64,000 bases of DNA, taken from positions 574,018-638,017 of the forward strand of contig NZ_BMQY01000005.1 in NCBI RefSeq assembly GCF_014648355.1. The letters are read 5' to 3'. Made by a program: the position numbers and the translations under genes. This DNA is from Couchioplanes azureus. GTDB lineage: Bacteria; Actinomycetota; Actinomycetes; Mycobacteriales; Micromonosporaceae. Every line of letters starts with the position of its first letter. Position 1 is the first letter of the stretch. This document shows, piece after piece, positions 1-7,467 of the stretch. The notes under the pieces were generated by a model, which saw only the letters and a program-made list of their open reading frames with translations, did not search any database and had not been told where the DNA came from.

Positions 1-603
1 CTCAGGGACTCGCCGATCCCGCCGATCCCCTCCGTCCGCATCGGGTCCGGCCGGGACCTGCCGTACGAGGAGTTCCTGCCCGCGATCGAGAAGCTGACGT
101 ATCCGGCGATCGTCAAGCCGGCCGGCTGGTGCGCCTCGCGGGGCATCAACATGGCCCACGACGAGCACGACGTCCGCGGGCTGCTCAGCCTGGCCCAGGG
201 CGGGGACACCACGCTGGTGTTCCAGCCGTACCTGGGCCGGTCGACCACCGACTACCGCGTGCACATGGTGGACGGCAAGCCGCACACCACGCTGCTGCGC
301 ATCCCGGGCGACGGTGCCCGCTACCCGCAGTACAGCACCGGGGCGCGGCTGCGGTACGCGCCGCTGCCCGAGGAACTGGCTCCGGCGCTGGAATTCTTCG
401 CGAAGAAGCTGCCGCTGCCGTACTTCTGCGTCGACTTCCTGCACGACGGTGAACGTTTCTGGCTGTCCGAGGTGGAACCGGACGGCGCCATCATGTGCCC
501 CGATCCCGGCGATCCCGAGGTGGTCCGGCAGAACCGGGCGATCGTCCGGGACCGGTTCCAGGCGTACCGGGACGGGCACGCCCGATCGAGAGGTGCGCTG
601 TGA
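1..603 (+). CDS. ATP-grasp family ligase, C-terminal part (5' end outside window)
   Basis: Frame 1 is open from the first base of the window to the stop at 601-603, so at least 200 codons of the C-terminal part are present. The translation carries ATP-grasp landmarks: IVKPAGWCASRG (nucleotide-contacting lysine, about residues 37-48 of the visible part), VFQPYLG, and a metal-site-like CVDFLHDGE...LSEVEPDG near the end, where the usual final Asn of the E-x-N motif is replaced. Family members join a carboxylate to an amine through an acyl phosphate. It is the first visible gene of the operon and its stop overlaps the GTG of the next gene by four bases (GTGA). Substrate unknown; the family call is firm, the reaction is inferred. 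Confidence 0.8.
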   Translation, partial: LRDSPIPPIPSVRIGSGRDLPYEEFLPAIEKLTYPAIVKPAGWCASRGINMAHDEHDVRGLLSLAQGGDTTLVFQPYLGRSTTDYRVHMVDGKPHTTLLRIPGDGARYPQYSTGARLRYAPLPEELAPALEFFAKKLPLPYFCVDFLHDGERFWLSEVEPDGAIMCPDPGDPEVVRQNRAIVRDRFQAYRDGHARSRGAL

Positions 604-1823
604 CCGCCGACTTCTTCTCCGCCACCCCGCTCGCGGTCGAGACCGCCCGGGACACCCTGGCCAAGCTGCGCTCGGTGCCGGCCCTGGCCGACCGGTACGC
701 CGACATCGTGGCGCTGGGCAGCCTCGAGGACCTGGTCCACGTGCCGGTGATGCGCAAGGACGACCTCCAGGCGGCGCTGAAGCACCTCAAGCCGAAGGCG
801 CAGCACGGCGCGACCTGGACGTTCCAGAGCGGCGGCAGCACCGGCGCGCCGAAGGTCGGCTACGCCCCCACCGGCCTCTACATGGCCGAGGTGTACGAGC
901 AGTGGAAGCCGCTCGGCCCCGACGACCTGTTCGTCAACACCTGGGGCGCCGGCGGCTTGTGGGGTGCGCATCCCCTGATGAACGCGTACGCGGACCTGAC
1001 CGGGTGCACGGGATTCGGGCTGGGCGTCATCAAGCCCGCCGAGTACGACTACTGGCTCGAGTTCTTCGTCGACCGCGGCATCACCTCGATCGGCGGCACG
1101 CCCAGCGTGCTGCGGCCGATCATCGGCCGCGCCCGGGAGATCGGGATCAAGCTGCCCGACCTGCGGACCCTGCTCTGGCTCGGCGAGCCCTGGATCCCGG
1201 GCCTGGACGAGGACCTGCCGGTGGTGGCGCCGCAGGCGCGCCGCTGGGGCCTGTTCGGCAGCACCGAGACCTGGGTGGCCGGCACGAACACGCCGCAGTG
1301 CGCCGACGACACCTGGCACACGCTGCCGTCGCAGCTCGTGCACATCGGCGCCGACCAGATGATCGACTTCACCTCGCTGAAGCCGCACGGGCTCAACCCG
1401 GTGCTGCGCTACCAGACCGGCGACGCGGGCGAGTGGGTCACCTGCACCTGCGGGGTGCCGGGCCGGGCGCTGCGGGTCCTGGGCCGCCGCGACGAGGACG
1501 CGTTGTTCCGCGGCATGTCGCTCAACGTGGACGCCTTCCTGCGCGAGGTCGCCAGCGGGGGCGGGGTGTCGCAGAGCCAGTTGGTGATCACCGAGCATCC
1601 GGCCCGCGCCGCCATCCTGGAGGTGCTCGTGGTGCCGTCCCACGACGCGCCGGACGGGCTCGCCGACCGGATCCGGGACCACATCCTGGCCTCCCCCTTC
1701 GGCGGGCCGAACACCGCCTTCTACCGCGACCCGGAGGCCTTCGAGGTCCGCATCGTCGGGACCCTGATCCACAACGAGCGCACCGGCAAGGTGTCTTCCC
1801 TGGTGCAGCGGCAGGCGACATGA
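600..1823 (+). CDS. PaaK-like AMP-dependent ligase
   Basis: A 407-residue adenylate-forming enzyme. The P-loop-like FQSGGSTGAPK lies near residues 74-84, the LFGSTETWVAG (A5-like) motif near 218-228, and YQTGDAGEW marks the ribose-binding Asp region. Overall it resembles phenylacetate-CoA ligase/coenzyme F390 synthetase-type proteins, slightly short for that group. It should activate a carboxylic acid as acyl-AMP and pass it to CoA, the free carrier protein encoded downstream, or an amine. The GTG at 600 overlaps the upstream TGA, and its own TGA overlaps the next ATG, so start and coupling are well supported. The natural acid is not predictable from sequence. Confidence 0.85.
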   Translation: MTADFFSATPLAVETARDTLAKLRSVPALADRYADIVALGSLEDLVHVPVMRKDDLQAALKHLKPKAQHGATWTFQSGGSTGAPKVGYAPTGLYMAEVYEQWKPLGPDDLFVNTWGAGGLWGAHPLMNAYADLTGCTGFGLGVIKPAEYDYWLEFFVDRGITSIGGTPSVLRPIIGRAREIGIKLPDLRTLLWLGEPWIPGLDEDLPVVAPQARRWGLFGSTETWVAGTNTPQCADDTWHTLPSQLVHIGADQMIDFTSLKPHGLNPVLRYQTGDAGEWVTCTCGVPGRALRVLGRRDEDALFRGMSLNVDAFLREVASGGGVSQSQLVITEHPARAAILEVLVVPSHDAPDGLADRIRDHILASPFGGPNTAFYRDPEAFEVRIVGTLIHNERTGKVSSLVQRQAT

Positions 1824-3100
1824 GCCCGCCCGCGACGCTGACCCGCCTGGGCCTGTCCCGCGGGCTCGGGCGCGAGTTCAACCTGCTGTGGCTCGGGCAG
1901 AGCGTCAGCAACGTCGGCGACCGGATCAACCTGTTCGTGGTGCCGACCGTGATGATCCTGCTGCTGCACGCCTCGGCGTTCCAGGTGGGTCTGGTCGGCA
2001 TGGCGCAGTACCTGGCCATTCCCCTGCTCAGCCTCGTCGCGGGGGTGCTGGTCGACCGCTGGGACCTGCGCCGGACGCTGATCTGGTGCGACCTGATCCG
2101 GGTGGTGACGATCGCGGCCATCCCGGTCGCCTACTGGCTCGACGTGCTGTCCGTGCCCCTGGTGTTCGCGGTGGTGGCGCTGGCGAACGCGACCTCGGTG
2201 TTCTTCAACATCGGCTACACCGCCACCATCTCGTCGATCGTGCCGGCCGACGGACGGGTGCAGGCGTTCTCGCACCTGGAGAGCAGCCGCACCACCGCCG
2301 AGGTGGTGGGGCCCGCCGTGGCCAGCGTGCTGTACCGGCTGCTCGGTGTCGCGTCGCTGCTGGTCGACGCGATCACCTTCCTGTTCTCGGCGGCCACCGT
2401 CCGCGCGATGCAGCCGTACGGGGTGCGCAAGCAGCAGCACGAGCCGATGTGGACCCGGCTGGTCGCCGGAGTCAAGCTGAACTGGAACGACCCGGTGCTG
2501 CGCGGCACCATCCTGGGCACCACGCTGCTCAACCTGGGCGGTCCCATCTTCGTGACCGTGATGCCGATCCTGGCGTACCGGGGACTGCACCTGTCCGTAC
2601 CGACGTTCGGCACCGTGATGTCGGTCGCCGCGGTCGCCGCGGTCGGCGGGGCGCTGGTCGCCCAGCGGGTCAGCAAGAAGGTCGGACCGGCCCGGCTGAT
2701 GCCCTGGTCGGCGTTCCTGCACAGCGCGGTGGGTCTGGGCATCCTGGCCGCGCCGGCGCTGCCCAGCGCCGTCGTCCTGTGCGTCACGCTGAGCCTCTAC
2801 GGGCTGACCATGGTCTGGTACAACGTCAGCACGGGCGCGGTCCGCCAGGCGCGGGTGGACCCGGCCGACCAGGCCGTCTCGCATGCCGCCTTCCGCACCA
2901 TCACCTGGGGTGTCATCCCGTTCTCGGCACTGCTCGGCGGCGTGCTGGTCGAGGTGCTCACCCCGCACGCGGGCGTGCTCGACGCGGCCCGGATCACGAT
3001 GGTCGGCGCCACGCTGATCGGGGTGGTGTGCGCCTGGATCCCGCTGGCGCCCACCCAGGCCCGGCTCGACCGGGAGCGCGAGACGGTGGGTGTCGCATGA
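1820..3100 (+). CDS. MFS transporter (EntS/MFS_3-like exporter)
   Basis: A 426-residue membrane protein with about twelve hydrophobic segments. The opening FNLLWLGQSVSNVGDRI and the loop VDRWDLRRTLIWCDLIR (motif A-like, after the second segment) are typical of the MFS_3/enterobactin-exporter-like branch. It overlaps both neighbours by ATGA, so it is made together with the biosynthetic enzymes. The reasonable inference is export of, or self-protection from, the operon product. No sign of truncation. Confidence 0.85.
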   Translation: MSPPATLTRLGLSRGLGREFNLLWLGQSVSNVGDRINLFVVPTVMILLLHASAFQVGLVGMAQYLAIPLLSLVAGVLVDRWDLRRTLIWCDLIRVVTIAAIPVAYWLDVLSVPLVFAVVALANATSVFFNIGYTATISSIVPADGRVQAFSHLESSRTTAEVVGPAVASVLYRLLGVASLLVDAITFLFSAATVRAMQPYGVRKQQHEPMWTRLVAGVKLNWNDPVLRGTILGTTLLNLGGPIFVTVMPILAYRGLHLSVPTFGTVMSVAAVAAVGGALVAQRVSKKVGPARLMPWSAFLHSAVGLGILAAPALPSAVVLCVTLSLYGLTMVWYNVSTGAVRQARVDPADQAVSHAAFRTITWGVIPFSALLGGVLVEVLTPHAGVLDAARITMVGATLIGVVCAWIPLAPTQARLDRERETVGVA

Positions 3101-4542
3101 CCGCGATCGGCACCGGAGTCGTCCTGATCACGGGCTGCTCGTCCGGCATCGGCCTGGAGACCGCGGTCCTCTGCGCGCAGGCCGGTTACACCACGGTCGC
3201 CACGCTGCGCGACCTGGACCGGGCGGACCAGCTGCGGCAGGCCGCCGAGACGGCCGGGGTGAAGCTCGACATCCGCCGCCTCGACGTCACCGACGAGTCC
3301 TCCATCCACGGGTGCCTGGCCGGCGTGCTCGGCACGCACGGCCGGCTGGACGCGCTGGTCAACAACGCCGGGCTGGCCAACACCTTCGCCAGTGTGGAGA
3401 CCGCCGGCATGGCGCGCTTCCGGGCGAACCTGGAGGTGAACCTGTTCGGCGTGGTCGCGGTGACCCGGGCCGCGCTGCCGCACCTGCGCGCGAGCCGCGG
3501 GCGGGTGGTCACCGTGGGCAGCACCCGCGGGCTGATCGGTCAGCCGTTCAACGAGGCGTACTCGACCGCGAAGTTCGCCGTCGAGGGGTTCATGGAGAGC
3601 CTCGCGCCGGTCGCGGGCGCGCTCGGCGTGCGGGTCGTCATGGTCGAGCCGGGACCGGTGCTGGGCACCGCCTTCGGCGCGAACGCCGGCGTCACCCGCG
3701 AGTCGTTGCTCGCCGAGGCCGGCGCGTACGCCGAGGTGCTGACCGACTACCTCGACTGGGTCGTACGCGGTGGCTATCCGGGCGTGCAGTCCGCGCGCGA
3801 GGTGGCGGAAGTGCTGCTGTGCGCCCTGACCGACGACGCGCCGCCGTTCCGGATGATGACCAGCGAATGGGGCGAGCAGTACGCCCGCACCAAGCTGGCC
3901 GACCCGGACGGCACCGCGGTGGCGGCGATGACCCGGTCCTGGGTCGCCCCGCGCACCCTGGACCTGCACCGGCGGGCCGTGGAGCAGAGCGTCGAGATCG
4001 TCGGCGCGATCCGCGAGGACCAGTGGCTGCGGCCCACGCCGTGCGCCGACTGGACGGTGTCCCAGCTCGTCGCGCACATGATCCGGGAGAACCGGGGCTT
4101 CGCCGCGGCGGCCCGCGGCGAGCAGACGCAACCGGCGGACTGGGACACCCCGATCGGCGCGGACCCGCGCGCCGAGTACGCCGCGTCCGCCCGGGAGGTG
4201 ATCGCCGCGTTCGGCGCGGACGGCGCGCTGAACCGCACCGTCTGGTTGCCGTTGATCCGGGACGGGATCCGCCTGCCGGCCCGGCAGGCACTGGGTTTCC
4301 ACCTGCTCGACTATCTGGTGCACGGCTGGGACGTGGCGGCCGCGATCGGACGGCCGATGGACGTCGGGGGCGACGTGGTCGCGGCGGTGCAGGAGATCGC
4401 CGACCGCGACGTGCCCGACGGTCCCCGCCGGCACCGGCCGCAGGCGTCGTTCGCCCCGGCCCGTGCGCTGCCCGACGACGCCACCCCGCTGGATCGCCTG
4501 CTCGCGTTCCTGGGTCGCGACCCGGGCTGGAGCGCGCGATGA
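3097..4542 (+). CDS. Fusion: short-chain dehydrogenase + DinB/TIGR03086 domain
   Basis: A 481-residue two-domain protein. Residues 1 to about 285 are a classical SDR: TGCSSGIG (NAD(P) loop, about 12-19), NNAG, the catalytic YSTAK, and VEPGPV after it. From about residue 287 the sequence becomes a DinB-like TIGR03086 domain (LDLHRRAVEQS, then PTPCADWTVSQLVAHM with the putative metal-ligand His, and LLDYLVHGWDVA). TIGR03086 proteins belong to the mycothiol-dependent maleylpyruvate-isomerase-like superfamily. The domains are continuous in one frame with no internal start needed. The gene is coupled by ATGA on both sides. The role is likely a redox plus thiol-dependent or metal-dependent tailoring step; the fusion itself is seen directly, the joint function is inference. 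Confidence 0.85.
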   Translation: MTAIGTGVVLITGCSSGIGLETAVLCAQAGYTTVATLRDLDRADQLRQAAETAGVKLDIRRLDVTDESSIHGCLAGVLGTHGRLDALVNNAGLANTFASVETAGMARFRANLEVNLFGVVAVTRAALPHLRASRGRVVTVGSTRGLIGQPFNEAYSTAKFAVEGFMESLAPVAGALGVRVVMVEPGPVLGTAFGANAGVTRESLLAEAGAYAEVLTDYLDWVVRGGYPGVQSAREVAEVLLCALTDDAPPFRMMTSEWGEQYARTKLADPDGTAVAAMTRSWVAPRTLDLHRRAVEQSVEIVGAIREDQWLRPTPCADWTVSQLVAHMIRENRGFAAAARGEQTQPADWDTPIGADPRAEYAASAREVIAAFGADGALNRTVWLPLIRDGIRLPARQALGFHLLDYLVHGWDVAAAIGRPMDVGGDVVAAVQEIADRDVPDGPRRHRPQASFAPARALPDDATPLDRLLAFLGRDPGWSAR

Positions 4543-5909
4543 GCGCGCAAGGAGTGCTCGCCGGCTTCCTGGCCGCGGCACGCGCCCACCCGGATCGCCC
4601 GGCCGTCAGGGCGGACGGCGCCGAGCTGAGCTATGCCGAACTCGCCGCCAGGGTGGCGGAGTTCGCCGGCCGTCTCGGTGAGCGGCCCGGGATCGTCGGC
4701 GTCCCGGCCGGGCACGACGTGGACACGGTGGTCGCGCTGTTCGGCGTCTGGTCCGCCGGCGGCACCTACTGCCCGATCGATCCCGGTTTTCCCGAGGAGC
4801 GGCGGGCGGCGATGGCCCGGGCGGTCCACCGGGGCGAAGGCGACCCGGCTGCGGCGTACGTGCTGTTCACCTCGGGATCCACCGGCGAGCCCAAGCCGGT
4901 GGCCACCGGTCACCGGGCCATCGCGACGACCGTACGGTCCCTGCGCGACCTGTTCGGCATCACCCCGGACGACCGGGTGCTGCAGTTCGCGTCGCTCAAC
5001 TGGGACACCTGCTTCGAGGAGATCCTGCCGGCGCTCACCGGCGGGGCATGCCTGGTGTTCGACGCGGACGCGCACCGCGGGTCGTTCCCCCGGTTCCTGC
5101 GGATGGTCGCGCGGGAGCGGATCACGGTGCTGGACCTGCCGACCGCCTTCTGGCACGAGCTGGTCGGGCACCTGCACGAGTCCGGCGAGGGGCTGCCGGC
5201 GTGCGTACGGCTGGTGGTGATCGGTGGGGAGGCGGCCGCGCCGGGGCGGGTCGCGCAGTGGGCGGCGCTGCCGACCGGGCATGCGCGGCTGCTCAACACG
5301 TACGGATGCACGGAAACGACCTTGATCACCCACGCCGTGGACCTGCACGGACCGCTGGCGGCCCGGCCGGCCGGTCCGGCCGCGCCGGTGCCGATCGGCA
5401 GGGCCCTGCCGCACGTGGTGGAGCGCCTCGGCGACGGCGACGAGCTGCTGATCGGCGGCCCGGCGCTGGCCGACGGCTATCTCGGCCGTCCGGAGGCGAC
5501 CGCGCAACGGTTCGTCACGGTCGCGGGAGAGCGGTTCTTCCGCACCGGCGACCGGGTGTCCCGCGGCGGCGACGGCGTTCTCACCCACCGCGGCCGGGTC
5601 GACCACGAGGTGAAGATCCGCGGGATCCGGGTGGACCCGGCCGAGGTGGAAGCGCACCTGGCCGGCCATCCGGGAGTGCGTGCGGCCCTCGTCACCGGGG
5701 TCACGGTGGCGGGGCGTACGGCACTCGCCGCGTATGTCGTACCCCGGGCCGGCACACCCGGCGCCGGGCTGCCGGCCCGGATCGCCGAGCACCTGCGCGG
5801 CCGGGTCCCGGCCCACCTGGTTCCCAGTCACATCCACGTCGTCACCGAGCTCGCCTACACGGCGAGCGGCAAGGTCGATCGGCGCGCAAGCAAGGAGATG
5901 CTGCCATGA
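4539..5909 (+). CDS. Free-standing NRPS-type adenylation domain (compact)
   Basis: A 456-residue amino-acid-adenylating enzyme. Core motifs are in order: LFTSGSTGEPKP (A3, about 108-119), NWDTCFEEILPALTGG (A4, with the Asp that normally binds the substrate amino group), NTYGCTETT (A5), FRTGDR (A7, about 332), GRVDHEVKIRGIRVDPAEVE (A8) and GKVDR (A10, about 445). Between the A2-like GGTYCPIDPGFP and A3 there are only about 30 residues, fewer than in typical A domains, which explains the short length. It has no condensation or carrier domain of its own; the next gene encodes the carrier protein. The retained A4 Asp suggests an alpha-amino acid substrate; which one is not predictable here. Confidence 0.88.
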   Translation: MSAQGVLAGFLAAARAHPDRPAVRADGAELSYAELAARVAEFAGRLGERPGIVGVPAGHDVDTVVALFGVWSAGGTYCPIDPGFPEERRAAMARAVHRGEGDPAAAYVLFTSGSTGEPKPVATGHRAIATTVRSLRDLFGITPDDRVLQFASLNWDTCFEEILPALTGGACLVFDADAHRGSFPRFLRMVARERITVLDLPTAFWHELVGHLHESGEGLPACVRLVVIGGEAAAPGRVAQWAALPTGHARLLNTYGCTETTLITHAVDLHGPLAARPAGPAAPVPIGRALPHVVERLGDGDELLIGGPALADGYLGRPEATAQRFVTVAGERFFRTGDRVSRGGDGVLTHRGRVDHEVKIRGIRVDPAEVEAHLAGHPGVRAALVTGVTVAGRTALAAYVVPRAGTPGAGLPARIAEHLRGRVPAHLVPSHIHVVTELAYTASGKVDRRASKEMLP

Positions 5910-6127
5910 ACGTCCACCAGGCGACCGCCCTGTTCCGGCGGGTGCTGGAGAACCCGGAGGTCACGGAGGAGTCCGACTTCTTCGTCGCCGGGGGCGACTC
6001 GCTGCTGGCCACCCGGGTGCTCAGCGCCGTGGCCCGCGAGCACGGCGTCGAGCTGACCTTCGAGGACTTCCTGCTGGCGCCCACCCCGGCCGCGCTGGCC
6101 ACCACGGTCACGGGCGCGCCGCGATGA
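5906..6127 (+). CDS. Stand-alone peptidyl/acyl carrier protein
   Basis: A 73-residue carrier protein. The motif FFVAGGDSLLATRVLS contains the phosphopantetheine-accepting Ser32, followed by the usual acidic helix region (GVELTFEDFLLAPTPAAL). The size is that of a single carrier domain. It overlaps the adenylation-domain gene upstream and the amine oxidase downstream by ATGA, which makes the A domain its most likely loading enzyme and the flavin oxidase a candidate for acting on the tethered amino acid. Post-translational activation would need a phosphopantetheinyl transferase, which is not in this window. Confidence 0.88.
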   Translation: MNVHQATALFRRVLENPEVTEESDFFVAGGDSLLATRVLSAVAREHGVELTFEDFLLAPTPAALATTVTGAPR

Positions 6128-7467
6128 GGGTCGTGGTGATCGGCGCCGGGCTGGCCGGGCTGACCGCCGCCGCCGACCTGGCCGCCGCCGGCGTGGAGAC
6201 GGTCGTGCTGGAGGCGCGGGAGCGGGTCGGCGGGCGCACCCACGGCGTCGAGGTGGCGCCCGGCGCGTGGGCCGACGCCGGGGCGGCGTACCTCGGTGAC
6301 CGGCACACCGAGCTGCACAAGACGATGGCCGGGCTCGGACTGTCGGCGACGCCGACCGCGATGTACGGCGGCAGCCGGTTCGCCCTCGGCAGCGGCGAGA
6401 AGACCCGGGCCGGCCGGTTCCCGCCGCTCAACGCGGTCGCCCTCGGCGAGATGTTCGACCTTCTCTACGACCTGACCGCGACCGTACGCCCGGACGCGCC
6501 GTGGGAGACGCCGGACGCCGCGGCGCTGGACTCGACGACCGCCGCCGAGTGGGCCGCCGAGAACCTGCGCCACCCCGACGCGCGACTGTTCTTCCCGCTG
6601 TTCCTGGGCGAGATGATGGCCGCCGACCCGGCCTCCGTCTCGGTGCTGCACATGGCGCTCTACCTGCGCGCGGGCGGTGGGATCAGATATCTCAACGCGT
6701 TCGAGGGCGGCGCGCAGCAGGACCGGGTGCTGGGCGGCGCGCACCAGATCGCCGAACGGCTCGCCGAGCAGCTCGGCGACCGGGTCCGGCTGCACCGGCC
6801 GGTCCGGGCGATCCACCAGGACGGCGGCCGGGTGAGCGTGCAGGCGGCCAACGGCGAGCGGCACCACGGCGACGCCGTCATCGTCGCGGTCCCGCCGCTG
6901 CTGGCCCAGTCGATCGACTACCGGCCGGGCCTGCCGGCGCCCCGGGCCACCGCGGCGACCGGCCGGGGGTGCGCGGTGAAGGTGCAGATCGTCTACCGGG
7001 AGCCGTACTGGCACGAGCATGGACTTTCCGGCTGGTCGGTGAGCGCCACCGGGCCGCTGCTGTCGACCGTGGACGACTCCCCGCCCGACGGCGAGGCCGG
7101 GGTGCTGACCGGCTTCGTGACCGGCGCCGAGGCGTACCGGTTCGCGGCGCTCGACCCCGCGACGCGCGAGGCCGAGGCGCTGCACCAGGTGGCCGAGCTG
7201 TTCCCGCAGCTTCCGCCGCCGGTCGCCGTGCACGTCACCGACTGGGTGAACGAGCCGTACAGCAAGGGCTGCTACGCGGCCGTGTTCGGGCCCGGCGACT
7301 GGCTGCGGCTGGGACCGCACCTGAGCACCCCGCACGGGCGCGTGCACTGGGCCGGCACGGAGACGAGCACGGAGTTCTTCGGACTCATGGAGGGCGCGAT
7401 CCGCTCGGGACACCGGGTCGCCGCGGAGGTTCTGTCCAGCTACGAGACCCCAGGGAGAAACCGATGA
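6124..7467 (+). CDS. Flavin-containing amine oxidase (MAO family, probable covalent FAD)
   Basis: A 447-residue FAD enzyme. The Rossmann dinucleotide motif VVIGAGLAGLTAAADL opens the protein and EARERVGGRTHG follows. The C-terminal NEPYSKGCYAA carries Cys383 at the position that binds FAD covalently in monoamine oxidases, and WAGTETSTEFFGLMEGAI closes the flavin site. Members oxidise amines or amino acids to imines with O2. Coupled by ATGA to the carrier protein upstream and to the next ligase. It may oxidise a carrier-bound amino acid or a free amine intermediate; no substrate can be assigned. Length matches putrescine oxidase/MAO-like bacterial proteins. Confidence 0.88.
   Translation: MRVVVIGAGLAGLTAAADLAAAGVETVVLEARERVGGRTHGVEVAPGAWADAGAAYLGDRHTELHKTMAGLGLSATPTAMYGGSRFALGSGEKTRAGRFPPLNAVALGEMFDLLYDLTATVRPDAPWETPDAAALDSTTAAEWAAENLRHPDARLFFPLFLGEMMAADPASVSVLHMALYLRAGGGIRYLNAFEGGAQQDRVLGGAHQIAERLAEQLGDRVRLHRPVRAIHQDGGRVSVQAANGERHHGDAVIVAVPPLLAQSIDYRPGLPAPRATAATGRGCAVKVQIVYREPYWHEHGLSGWSVSATGPLLSTVDDSPPDGEAGVLTGFVTGAEAYRFAALDPATREAEALHQVAELFPQLPPPVAVHVTDWVNEPYSKGCYAAVFGPGDWLRLGPHLSTPHGRVHWAGTETSTEFFGLMEGAIRSGHRVAAEVLSSYETPGRNR

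Noticed and set aside
314..3100. Very long antisense and out-of-frame open frames over the first operon and elsewhere
   Set aside because: Extreme GC gives few stop codons in every frame. These frames are Arg/Gly/Pro-rich, lack family motifs and lie over genes with clear motifs.
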